DNA of 64,000 bases from the NCBI GenBank assembly GCA_003609755.1, contig AP017991.1, positions 3,583,001-3,647,000 of the forward strand, given 5' to 3'. This stretch comes from Planktothrix agardhii NIES-204. Lineage in GTDB: Bacteria > Cyanobacteriota > Cyanobacteriia > Cyanobacteriales > Microcoleaceae. The position numbers and the translations under genes were made by a program. The notes beneath the pieces are model-generated. The model was not told the origin of the DNA. It searched no databases and worked only from the letters and a program-made list of their open reading frames with translations. Shown piece by piece: positions 34,832-42,204 of this stretch (positions are counted from its first letter, which is position 1; every line of letters starts with the position of its first letter).

Positions 34832-35299
34832 TTAAAAGTCTTTTTCTGCCTCCCTTGGCGCACGGTTTGCCTCTATGAATTGACGCACAATCCTAGTCAG
34901 TTCGGGGCTTTCGGATACCTGGCACGGGGTTTTGTAGCGCAGGGTATTTAAAGCCCTGTCCTTGTCTGAAGCAGGAAAGCCATCACTAAAATAGCGTTTT
35001 TCCCAAAAGTGTCCTGTTCTCCTTAACATACGGTTGAAACACATCGCCGTGTACCAATTGAGAAAGTGCATAATTTTAGGTAAATCTTCGGGTTGGGCAG
35101 GTTCAATCAGGTAATGGACATGATTAGACATGATACAGAGAGCATAAAGCTTGAAATTGTATTTGTTCAAAGCCTTCTTGATCGCGTAAAGAAACACTTC
35201 CCGACATTCACGCTTTTGCAGTTTAAACTCACGGTTATTGCAACGGATGGTGATATGGTAAGAATATCCAGACTGTAAATTTCGAGGTTTTCTAGGCAT
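34832..35299 (-). CDS. REP-associated tyrosine transposase (Y1/IS200-like)
   Basis: A 155-residue Y1-type transposase. I choose the start MPRKPRNLQSGYSYHITIRC at 35299 over a longer reading to 35371. Visible motifs are the metal-binding HVHYLIEP (HUH) and a later MHFLNWYTAMCFNRML, where the catalytic tyrosine is expected, plus GHFWEKRYFS. RAYT-class enzymes act on short REP palindromes and are usually single-copy domesticated genes. Its last ~31 codons recur as fossils after nearly every precursor cassette. It ends inside the shared spacer of cassette M and is divergent from the prenyltransferase by 30 bp. Confidence 0.85.
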   Translation of the reverse strand: MPRKPRNLQSGYSYHITIRCNNREFKLQKRECREVFLYAIKKALNKYNFKLYALCIMSNHVHYLIEPAQPEDLPKIMHFLNWYTAMCFNRMLRRTGHFWEKRYFSDGFPASDKDRALNTLRYKTPCQVSESPELTRIVRQFIEANRAPREAEKDF

Positions 35300-35329
35300 A
35301 CCTTTTAACAAGATAAAAACTAGCCATTT

Positions 35330-36253
35330 ATGATAGCTGATGTAATCCAAAAAGACAGACTCAAAGAACAAAAACTACAGTTTATTCGCAATCATCAACA
35401 AGCCTTTGATGTTGAACCAATTTATCCGCTCCCCCTGTTTGAAGACTTTGTAATGGGTGTAGAAGGTGACTGTAGTATTGAAGTATCTTGTAAGATAGAA
35501 TCAGACAAGTTGATTGCCTCAAGATTCTTGCTTTTTTTCAAAGATAAGACGCAACAATGGCAAAAATATCTCCATCAATCTTTGACATTTTTTAGTCAAG
35601 TAGAAAACCGTGTTGGTGTGCAAATTGACTATTCTCTATTACAGCAATTTTTAGGATCTAATTTTGATTTTAGTAAAGTGAGGACTTTTACTACGGGTAT
35701 TGATTTACGAAATAACCTTGCTGACTCAAGTTTGAAAATTCACTTTAGAATTGAAGACTATCCCGAAAAACTAGAAACTAGCCTAGCCTTGAGCGGTGAT
35801 AGCATTAGTAGTTTAATAAAAGAACTTCCTAGTTATCCTCTCACTAAACTAATTCCTCAAATCGGCTTTGATTTTTATTTCAATGGCAGTAATGAAATCG
35901 AGCTTTATATTGAAGTAGGAGAAGATGATTTTCAACATCCTGAAATCAAAGAATTTCTATGGCAGAGATTTTCAAAGATTGCTTTAGAACCACTAAAAGC
36001 ATCTAGTCTGTTCCATCTTGGGTTATCTAAGGCGAATAACGATCCTGTCCTCTACTATCATCTTAAAAACAAAAAAGACTTAGTAAACTACTTCAATCTT
36101 AATGATATGGGGCAAAGAGTTCACAGTTTTTATCAGCACCAAGATGTTGGAGTACCAATGTGGGTAGGTACTGCCCAAAAAGAGTTAGAAAAAACAAGAA
36201 TTGAAAATATTAGACTGTATTATTACAAATCATTTAAAATGGAGTCAAATTGA
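35330..36253 (+). CDS. pagF: Cyanobactin prenyltransferase (PagF/LynF/TruF family)
   Basis: A 307-residue ABBA-fold prenyltransferase. Long segments (VIQKDRLKEQKLQFIRNHQQ, FDVEPIYPLPLFEDFV, the ending ENIRLYYYKSFKMESN) match, as I recall, PagF of the prenylagaramide pathway, which adds dimethylallyl to tyrosine oxygen of cyclic peptides. It therefore probably prenylates Tyr in cores E, F, I, J or K. A geranyl donor (as for PirF) or Trp acceptor (as for KgpF) cannot be ruled out without aligning active-site residues. Its stop overlaps the next gene by four bases (ATGA). It starts right after the transposase promoter region. Confidence 0.92.
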   Translation: MIADVIQKDRLKEQKLQFIRNHQQAFDVEPIYPLPLFEDFVMGVEGDCSIEVSCKIESDKLIASRFLLFFKDKTQQWQKYLHQSLTFFSQVENRVGVQIDYSLLQQFLGSNFDFSKVRTFTTGIDLRNNLADSSLKIHFRIEDYPEKLETSLALSGDSISSLIKELPSYPLTKLIPQIGFDFYFNGSNEIELYIEVGEDDFQHPEIKEFLWQRFSKIALEPLKASSLFHLGLSKANNDPVLYYHLKNKKDLVNYFNLNDMGQRVHSFYQHQDVGVPMWVGTAQKELEKTRIENIRLYYYKSFKMESN

Positions 36254-36831
36254 TGTTAATCACGAAACCCCGCTTTCAAACTTTTGCTGAGTATTTACAA
36301 TATGACGATAATTCAGAAAAACTCTGTGAATTATTTAATGGAGAATTGGTAGAAATGCCTCCAGAATCTGGACTTAACTTTCAAATTGCTAATCGCCTTT
36401 TTTTGGTTTTTGCTTTAATACTAGGAACTGATAGAGTTAGAGGTCATGGCTTAGAATTAGAAGTCAGAGGTGAACCGAAAAACCGTTACCCTGATTTGAC
36501 CATTATTCGAGAAGAACATATTCAATTACTCTCCAAGAGAAATACTATTCTTCTTTCCATGTCACCACCTTTATTAGTCATTGAAGTGGTTAGTCCTGGA
36601 GAAATTCAAAGAGATAGAGATTACATCGCCAAAAAATTACAATATCAAGATTGTGGCATTCCCGAATACTGGATTGTTGATCCTCAAACTCAAACCATTT
36701 TAGTCTTAGAACTAACTGGAGATACCTATAGGGAAATCGGTAATTTTACCAACGATGATTTAGTTGCCTCTCCTGGACTTAAAGAATTAAACTTAAAAGT
36801 CTCCGAGGTATTTAATTCAACCAGTTTATAA
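36250..36831 (+). CDS. Uma2-family (DUF820) putative endonuclease
   Basis: A 193-residue Uma2 protein (FAEYLQYDDNSEKLCELFNG near the start; YPDLTIIREEH; LLVIEVVSPGEIQRDRDYI with the catalytic-type E-V core; PEYWIVDPQTQTI). Start MLITKPRFQTF follows the ATGATG that overlaps the prenyltransferase stop, so both are translated from one mRNA. No role of Uma2 in cyanobactin maturation is known. It may be a passenger or a regulatory addition. Confidence 0.87.
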   Translation: MMLITKPRFQTFAEYLQYDDNSEKLCELFNGELVEMPPESGLNFQIANRLFLVFALILGTDRVRGHGLELEVRGEPKNRYPDLTIIREEHIQLLSKRNTILLSMSPPLLVIEVVSPGEIQRDRDYIAKKLQYQDCGIPEYWIVDPQTQTILVLELTGDTYREIGNFTNDDLVASPGLKELNLKVSEVFNSTSL

Positions 36832-36922
36832 ATATTAGACTTTGTTATTACAAATCCTTGACAAATTAAATAACCAAGAAAAACATCAACATGAACAAAA
36901 TGACTAACATTCCCATCTGTTT

Positions 36923-37083
36923 CTACCCCCCTAACCCCCCTTACTAAGGGGGGATAAGAGGAAGCAGGAAGCACCTCTAGCTACTCTTACTAAAGGGGGA
37001 ATAAGAGGAAGCATCCCTAGCTACTCTTACTCAGGGGAAATTAAAAGCTTTTAGCCCCCCTTACTAATGGGGGTTGGGGGGTT
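36923..37083. repeat. REP-like palindrome cluster
   Basis: A perfect CCCCCCTTACTAAGGGGGG (36935-36953) is followed by partial copies near 36985, 37025 and 37053. These fill the gap between the Uma2 and DUF559 genes. Confidence 0.75.
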
Positions 37084-37126
37084 ATGTATTAAAGAACAAA
37101 ATTATGATTAAATATGACTAAACTAT

Positions 37127-37516
37127 ATGACCGAACTTTATAACAGAAATTCTGAAAAAGAGAAACGACAATTTTTACGCAATAACATGACTCCTGCGGA
37201 ACAAAAATTGTGGTTACAACTTAAAGGAAAGCAATTAGAAAACTGTAAATTTCGGCGACAATATAGTGTAGCTCAATTTATTATTGATTTTTATAGCCCA
37301 GAAATTAAACTTGCTATTGAAGTTGATGGCGACAGTCATTTTCAAGAAGGAGTGCAAGAATACGACCAAGAAAGACAACAGTTTATCGAGTCAGCTAGAA
37401 TTACTTTTCTGAGGTTTACCAATGATGACGTATATGATAATATTTCAGCAGTTTGTGAAATCATCAGAGATAAAATTCAATCCTTGAGAAATCTTCCAGA
37501 AGCTCCCCCTTACTAA
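37127..37516 (+). CDS. DUF559 (Vsr-like) endonuclease-domain protein
   Basis: A 129-residue protein with the DUF559 pattern (RNNMTPAEQKLWLQLKGKQ, then KFRRQYSVAQFIIDFYSPE and LAIEVDGDSH), a PD-(D/E)xK fold related to very-short-patch repair nucleases. Catalytic-type Asp, Glu-Val-Asp and the final FLRFTNDDV strand are present. The last codons (PEAPPY and stop) are supplied by the start of the 38-bp tandem repeat. It is frequent in cyanobacteria as a mobile passenger. A link to the cyanobactin pathway is not evident. Confidence 0.82.
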   Translation: MTELYNRNSEKEKRQFLRNNMTPAEQKLWLQLKGKQLENCKFRRQYSVAQFIIDFYSPEIKLAIEVDGDSHFQEGVQEYDQERQQFIESARITFLRFTNDDVYDNISAVCEIIRDKIQSLRNLPEAPPY

Positions 37517-37640
37517 AGGAGGTGGGGGTTTTTTATTAAAGCCCCCCTTACTAAAGGAGGTGGGGGTTTTTTATTAAAGCCCCCCTTACTAAAGGAGGTG
37601 GGGGTTTTTTATTAAAGCCCCCCTTAGTAAGGGGGGTTGG
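37505..37640. repeat. 38-bp tandem direct repeat, 3.6 copies
   Basis: Units begin at 37505, 37543, 37581 and 37619 (period exactly 38 bp), each starting CCCCCTTACTAAAGGAGG and continuing into a T6 run. The last copy reverts to the standard TTAGTAAGGGGGG form. Each unit contains a hairpin followed by T's, so the set could terminate transcription before the PatA-type protease gene. Confidence 0.88.
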
Positions 37641-37672
37641 GGGGGTAAAACAAATACAATCAGATAACCAAA

Positions 37673-39640
37673 ATGACTAACATTCCCGGACTGAAAAAAC
37701 TATGGACAGAAACGAGAGGTGATCCTAAAATTTGTGTCGCTGTCCTTGACGGTATAGTTGACCAAAATCACCCCTGTTTCGACGGTGCAGACCTCACCCG
37801 ACTGCCCAGCTTAGTCTCAGGAGAAGCCAGCGAAAACGGTTCTATGTCCACTCACGGAACCCATGTTGCTAGTATTATCTTCGGTCAGCATGATTCACCA
37901 GTAACAGGCATTGCTCCCAATTGTCGAGGCTTAATTGTTCCCGTTTTTGCAGATGAAAGCTTGAGACTATCGCAGTTAGATTTATCCCGTGCGATCGAAC
38001 AAGCTGTTAATAATGGTGCTAATATTATTAATGTTAGTGCGGGACAATTAACCGATGCAGGGGAAGCAGATACTTGGCTAGAAAAAGCCATTCAATTATG
38101 CCAGGAAAAGAACGTTTTGCTAATAGCGGCAACGGGAAATGATGGCTGTGAATGTTTGCACGTCCCCGCATCTTTGCCTACTGTTTTAGCAGTGGGAGCA
38201 ATGGATGACCAAGGTAAGCCCGTTAACTTTAGTAACTGGGGAGACGCTTACCAAAAGCAAGGCATTCTTGCCCCTGGAAAAGATATTTTAGGTGCAAAAC
38301 CGGGTGGTGGTACAGTCAAATTGAGTGGTACAAGTTTTGCGACTCCGATTGTCAGTGGAGTTGCCGCTTTATTACTGAGTTTGCAAATAAAAAGAGGAGA
38401 AAAACCTGACCCCCAAAAAGTTAAAACTGCCCTCCTAGCAACAGCCACCCCTTGTAACCCTAAAGACACCGATGATCAAAGTCGCTGTTTAATGGGAAAA
38501 TTAAACATCCTTGATGCGATAGAATACTTAACAGGAGAAACAATGTCCGAAGACTTAGAATTAGAAAGCGTAGAAGCTTCTGGTTGTGGTTGCCAAGACA
38601 CTCAAATTAACGAGTCTGAATTGGATAATCAACTAGAAACAGCATCAGAAATCAAACCTGATGAAATAGTTGCTTCTGTAACTACCCAAACCCCGATTAA
38701 TATTCCTTCATTCCCTCAACAAACTACAAACCAACCTACTATGTCAAACCGTACTTCAAATTTTGTTACCGCCAGTGAAGCACCTAGCGAACTTGAAGGC
38801 AAAAATTTAGTTTATGCTTTAGGTGTATTGGGCTATGATTTCGGTTCGGAAGCTCGTAGAGATTCCTTTAAACAGTTAATGCCGGGTGTTAGTATTGAAG
38901 GAACAATGATTCCTGCTAATCCCTACGATGCTCGTCAAATGGTGGATTATTTAGGGGAAAATTTACCCGAAGCTAAAGCGTTAATTTGGACATTAAATTT
39001 AGAATTAACTCCTATTTATGCGATCGAACCCGTAGGTGGTTTTTCCCGTGATGTTTATGAAGTATTACAGGGACTTTTAAGCGGACAAATTCAAGAAGAA
39101 AATAGCCCTGAATTTGTACAAAGAGTTAGTATTCCTGGTGTTTTAACCGGACGGAGTGTTAAATTATTCTCAGGGCAAGTTGTTCCCGTAATTGAGATTA
39201 ATAATACTCGTGGTTTGTACGGTTGGAAAGTTAACTCTTTAGTTAGTGCTGCGATTGAAAGTGTGCAATCAGAAGCTGGTGATGCTCAAGAAGATGCAAT
39301 TCGCCGCACCTTAAGCAGCTTCTTAAATCGGATTTATTATGATTTACGCAACTTAGGTACAACTTCTCAAGATAGAGCCTTAAATTTTGCTTCTACTAAT
39401 GCTTTCCAAGCAGCCCAAACCTTTGCTCAAGCGGTGGGTGCAGGTTATGAATTAGATAGTATTACCGTAGAAAAGAGTCCTTTCTGTCGTTTAGATAGTG
39501 ATTGTTGGGATGTTAAACTGAAATTCTTTGACCCTGAAAATAGCCGTCGCGCCAAAAAAATCTATCGCTTTACTATTGATGTTAGTGATACAATTCCTGT
39601 CACCTTGGGTGAAGTTCGTTCTTGGTCAAGTGCTTATTAA
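37673..39640 (+). CDS. Cyanobactin leader protease (PatA-type subtilisin)
   Basis: A 655-residue S8 protease with triad Asp26 (AVLDGIVD), His61 (STHGTHVAS) and Ser221 (GTSFATP), with Asn155 (ATGNDG) as the oxyanion residue. It lacks the Asp-His insertion of the macrocyclase, as expected for the N-terminal (leader-removing) protease. A linker with GCGCQ (~305) precedes a C-terminal domain (~375-655) homologous to that of the macrocyclase, possibly for substrate binding. It should cut the leader from every precursor of the array. PatB- and PatC-like genes follow at 65 and 47 bp, giving the conserved A-B-C order. Confidence 0.92.
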   Translation: MTNIPGLKKLWTETRGDPKICVAVLDGIVDQNHPCFDGADLTRLPSLVSGEASENGSMSTHGTHVASIIFGQHDSPVTGIAPNCRGLIVPVFADESLRLSQLDLSRAIEQAVNNGANIINVSAGQLTDAGEADTWLEKAIQLCQEKNVLLIAATGNDGCECLHVPASLPTVLAVGAMDDQGKPVNFSNWGDAYQKQGILAPGKDILGAKPGGGTVKLSGTSFATPIVSGVAALLLSLQIKRGEKPDPQKVKTALLATATPCNPKDTDDQSRCLMGKLNILDAIEYLTGETMSEDLELESVEASGCGCQDTQINESELDNQLETASEIKPDEIVASVTTQTPINIPSFPQQTTNQPTMSNRTSNFVTASEAPSELEGKNLVYALGVLGYDFGSEARRDSFKQLMPGVSIEGTMIPANPYDARQMVDYLGENLPEAKALIWTLNLELTPIYAIEPVGGFSRDVYEVLQGLLSGQIQEENSPEFVQRVSIPGVLTGRSVKLFSGQVVPVIEINNTRGLYGWKVNSLVSAAIESVQSEAGDAQEDAIRRTLSSFLNRIYYDLRNLGTTSQDRALNFASTNAFQAAQTFAQAVGAGYELDSITVEKSPFCRLDSDCWDVKLKFFDPENSRRAKKIYRFTIDVSDTIPVTLGEVRSWSSAY

Positions 39641-39671
39641 CCCCCCCTACCCCCCCTTACTAATGGGGGGA
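39641..39671. repeat. REP-like palindrome after the PatA gene
   Basis: A C-run, CCCCCCCTTACTAATGGGGGG, placed immediately after the stop codon. It belongs to the same family as the elements at 26818, 36935 and 37505 and may act as a hairpin. Confidence 0.65.
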
Positions 39672-39705
39672 ATTAAAAATAAATAATCAATAAGGATTAA
39701 ATCAA

Positions 39706-39915
39706 ATGAGATTACCTAACCTTTCCCCTCCAGTCAAAAGACCCGATGTTATTTATCCCCATCGCTCTGTAGATGTGGTTAACGGTACAGAAGAAGAATT
39801 ACTTAGTATTAGATTGAAATTATTACACGGTGCAAATTACAATGATCCGGCGGCTTTTGCTCACAGAAGCTATCAACAACTTAAGTCTTCTGGTAGTTGT
39901 GGATGTGGATTTTAA
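39706..39915 (+). CDS. PatB-like conserved cyanobactin cluster protein
   Basis: A 69-residue protein, MRLPNLSPPVKRPDV ... ending SSGSCGCGF. Its position directly after the leader protease, its size and the opening proline-rich segment match PatB-type proteins conserved in cyanobactin clusters. Their function is unknown and they are reported as dispensable for patellamide production in E. coli. The Cys-Gly-Cys tail echoes the GCGC motif in the linker of the adjacent protease. Confidence 0.78.
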   Translation: MRLPNLSPPVKRPDVIYPHRSVDVVNGTEEELLSIRLKLLHGANYNDPAAFAHRSYQQLKSSGSCGCGF

Positions 39916-39962
39916 TATAGGTTGTTTATCTAACTTAAATTTAACTAGGAGTTAAGAGAATT

Positions 39963-40160
39963 ATGAGCAAAGAAAAGAAGACAACGGCAGAAAATAAAGT
40001 GACTAAATCTGTTGGTAAACCCGAAAAAAAAGAAATTCAACAAGATTGTATGATGACTGGACTTTCGGATTATGGTTTTTGGTCACAAAAGGTTAAAGAA
40101 GAAGTTGCAGCCCGAAAAGAGCCTGATGCTCCTTTCCGTCGGGGTCGAATTTGGTGTTAG
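39963..40160 (+). CDS. PatC-like conserved cyanobactin cluster protein
   Basis: A 65-residue protein with a very Lys/Glu-rich N-terminal third, then DCMMTGLSDYGFWSQKVKEE and a C-terminal RRGRIWC. It follows the PatB-like gene by 47 bp in the usual A-B-C order. PatC-type proteins have no established function. Family assignment rests on order, size and the DYGFW-type centre, recalled rather than aligned. Confidence 0.7.
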   Translation: MSKEKKTTAENKVTKSVGKPEKKEIQQDCMMTGLSDYGFWSQKVKEEVAARKEPDAPFRRGRIWC

Positions 40161-40245
40161 TTTTAGTGCGATCGCAATTAAGGATAAAGTGGGGGTAATT
40201 CATGAATTACTACCACTTTAGATTTTTGGGAGTTTGCTATGATCA

Positions 40246-40929
40246 TCAAACTGGCATTCTTTTGACAAAATCTTGATGTTCTCCGGTTGATAAACCCTGT
40301 TGTAAAACAGCTAATACTTGAGCTAAATTTCCGGCTAATAAAGAATCTTTATCTAACCATAATCCAGGGAATACTTGAGAGCAAATGACACCATCTATAT
40401 TAGGATCAAGTTGAATATATTCTCCATTATTTAATCTAAACCAATCAAATTGACAGTCATAAACTCGCCACACTAGATATTCTTGTACTTGATGGTGAAG
40501 ATAAACTTGCAGTTTTTGATGTAAGTCAATGGAGACTGTACTAGCAGCAATTTCAGCAATTAATTCCGGCGCACCTTCTACATAGCCATCGTCACTAATG
40601 GTGGATTGTCCCCCCAGTTCAATTCTTAGCAGCGCATCAGGTTGAGGCTCGTTATCACCATCTAAACGGACTGTCGCATTGTCTCCCAATTCAATACCCG
40701 GTGTAGCTGACCAATAGTTTCCTAACCAAGTGATAATCCGAGCATGGGGATTTCCATGTTGGGTGATTCTAAGAGGGGATGCCATATAAACGATTCCTGC
40801 AATCAATTCTGCTTTTTGATGGTCAGGCATTGCTTGATAGCGACGTTCAAATTCATCACGAGTTAGTTTGTCGCCGTTTTCTAAGATCGGAATTGTTAAG
40901 TTTGTCGAAATTTCATTCGCAGCTATCAT
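40246..40929 (-). CDS. Uma2-family (DUF820) putative endonuclease
   Basis: A 227-residue Uma2 protein (KLTRDEFERRYQAMPDHQKA, AELIAGIVYMASP, QPDALLRIE, APELIAEIAASTVSIDLHQK, VQEYLVWRVYD). The PD-(D/E)xK-like residues are in PDALL and ELIAEIA. Stand-alone and convergent with the PatC-like gene, it marks the right border of the cyanobactin region. Role unknown. Confidence 0.87.
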   Translation of the reverse strand: MIAANEISTNLTIPILENGDKLTRDEFERRYQAMPDHQKAELIAGIVYMASPLRITQHGNPHARIITWLGNYWSATPGIELGDNATVRLDGDNEPQPDALLRIELGGQSTISDDGYVEGAPELIAEIAASTVSIDLHQKLQVYLHHQVQEYLVWRVYDCQFDWFRLNNGEYIQLDPNIDGVICSQVFPGLWLDKDSLLAGNLAQVLAVLQQGLSTGEHQDFVKRMPV

Positions 40930-40967
40930 AAGTTTTTTCTGCTCTTTGCTATGCTGTTATTATAATT

Positions 40968-41996
40968 TTAATTCAGATAAGCTGATTGACAGCTAATCAT
41001 AATTTCCTGAGTCCGGGGATAGGATTGTAAATATTGCGAAAACAGTTGACCATCAAAACTTCTAGGATCTCGCCTTTCCCCTGAACGGTCAACCGCTGCA
41101 TGGGTTGTAATTCTAGCATCAGGAACCCCAGTTTTTGCTACTAACCAGGCTAAAGATTGATATTGTGCATTCGTATAACCACTGTGAGAATTAGCATTAT
41201 TTCGACCATCCACAGGGGTTTCTAAAGAAACATGATAAGCAAAATTATTCACCGAAGGTGGACGTTTAGCATGGGTTTTTACGGTTTCCGTTCCCGTTGA
41301 ACTAGCAAATACCGAATTTCCCGCGCCAAAAGCTCTTAAATCCGGGGGAACAATATAAACAATATCCCCAGTTAACATAATTAAAGTATGATAACTGGCT
41401 TGATTATCCTCCGAAGCTTGGGGATTTTGGAACAAATTTACCGCACTATAAACATCCGATACGGTTTCATGTAACACCACAATCGGGGCATTATTCACAG
41501 GCTGACCATTAATATCATATAAAAATCTTTGTCCGTAATTCGTCGCATTCGCCATGGCTTGATATTCATTGGGAGTGTAACCCGCCCCCCCTTGAAGATT
41601 GGCCGTTTGCACATCCGTTGGCCGACGAAACCGATATAACGTGACTGGATTAACGGCTGGCCCAGGTCTACCATTAACTGGGGGGTTCGGGTCGGGTTGT
41701 AGGGCGCAGGTTCCCTGGACAGGAATATTATTAGCATTAACCATCATTTTCGCTTCTGGCTCCTTCAACTTGGGCGGTTCTGGGGGTTTCTCATCGTCCA
41801 CCAGTTTGACCTCTGCGGGTTTTGGGGGTGAAGATACCATTTCCGCCGTCACCCGCTCCAAGGTTACAGGAGCAGGCTGTTGTTGCCATAATGTCATCCC
41901 CTGTGCCAGAATCCAATCTTGATTTTTTAGTCCAATTGTTACCCCCACCGCCAGTAAATACAGGGTTAACAGTAGAATCGGAGTCCATTTTCTCAT
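40968..41996 (-). CDS. N-acetylmuramoyl-L-alanine amidase (amidase_2 / PGRP type)
   Basis: This protein cleaves the bond between muramic acid and the peptide stem of peptidoglycan. The start at 41996 (MRKWTPILLLTLYLLAV) gives an N-terminal membrane anchor or signal segment, followed by a proline-rich linker (~45-90) and an amidase_2 domain (~140-330). Zinc ligands are expected at the His of VVLHETVS, the His of TTHAAVD and the Asp of RRDPRSF. The upstream extension to 42047 lacks a signal-like start. It is probably involved in cell-wall remodelling or septal breakage. Length about 342 residues. Confidence 0.85.
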   Translation of the reverse strand: MRKWTPILLLTLYLLAVGVTIGLKNQDWILAQGMTLWQQQPAPVTLERVTAEMVSSPPKPAEVKLVDDEKPPEPPKLKEPEAKMMVNANNIPVQGTCALQPDPNPPVNGRPGPAVNPVTLYRFRRPTDVQTANLQGGAGYTPNEYQAMANATNYGQRFLYDINGQPVNNAPIVVLHETVSDVYSAVNLFQNPQASEDNQASYHTLIMLTGDIVYIVPPDLRAFGAGNSVFASSTGTETVKTHAKRPPSVNNFAYHVSLETPVDGRNNANSHSGYTNAQYQSLAWLVAKTGVPDARITTHAAVDRSGERRDPRSFDGQLFSQYLQSYPRTQEIMISCQSAYLN

Positions 41997-42204
41997 GGGT
42001 GAATTCAGCCCGGTTGAAGTGCAGTGTTTTCCAGTGTACAACAACAAATAATCAAGTAAAAAAAATCCACTGGTGATGAGCCAGTGGTGAGGAACGAAAC
42101 GTGATTTTGGTGTGAGGAGTTAACTTGCCTTTGATTTATAGATTATCGTCACGATATGAAGTTAATGTGTCAATCCGATGACATTAATTTGACGTTTTGC
42201 CCAT

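Larger units (their letters stand above)
29702..34870 (+). repeat. Tandem array of cyanobactin precursor cassettes
   Basis: Eleven head-to-tail cassettes (C to M) start at 29878, 30244, 30767, 31242, 31705, 32205, 32679, 33154, 33641, 34163 and 34623, mostly 459-523 bp apart. Each unit has an AT-rich upstream block with promoter, a GGAG ribosome binding site, a near-identical leader, a hypervariable core, the follower and stop. Most are followed by a 96-bp minus-strand fossil of a transposase 3' end. Full fossils lie at 30481-30576, 30956-31051, 31419-31514, 31919-32014, 32382-32477, 32868-32963, 33866-33961 and 34337-34432, with a diverged one at about 33355-33444. Variation is concentrated in the core; the rest is almost identical. 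Confidence 0.92.

Noticed and set aside
29851-34870. Possible CRISPR array
   Set aside because: The ~475-bp periodic repeats contain open precursor genes, promoters and transposase fossils. Units are far too long for CRISPR and no cas genes are present.
35300-35371. Longer transposase start at 35371
   Set aside because: It would overlap the prenyltransferase coding start and adds residues not expected in the family; MPRKPRNLQ at 35299 is typical.
41599-42076. Plus-strand frames opposite the amidase N-terminus
   Set aside because: Antisense to the proline-rich linker; no start context and no similarity.
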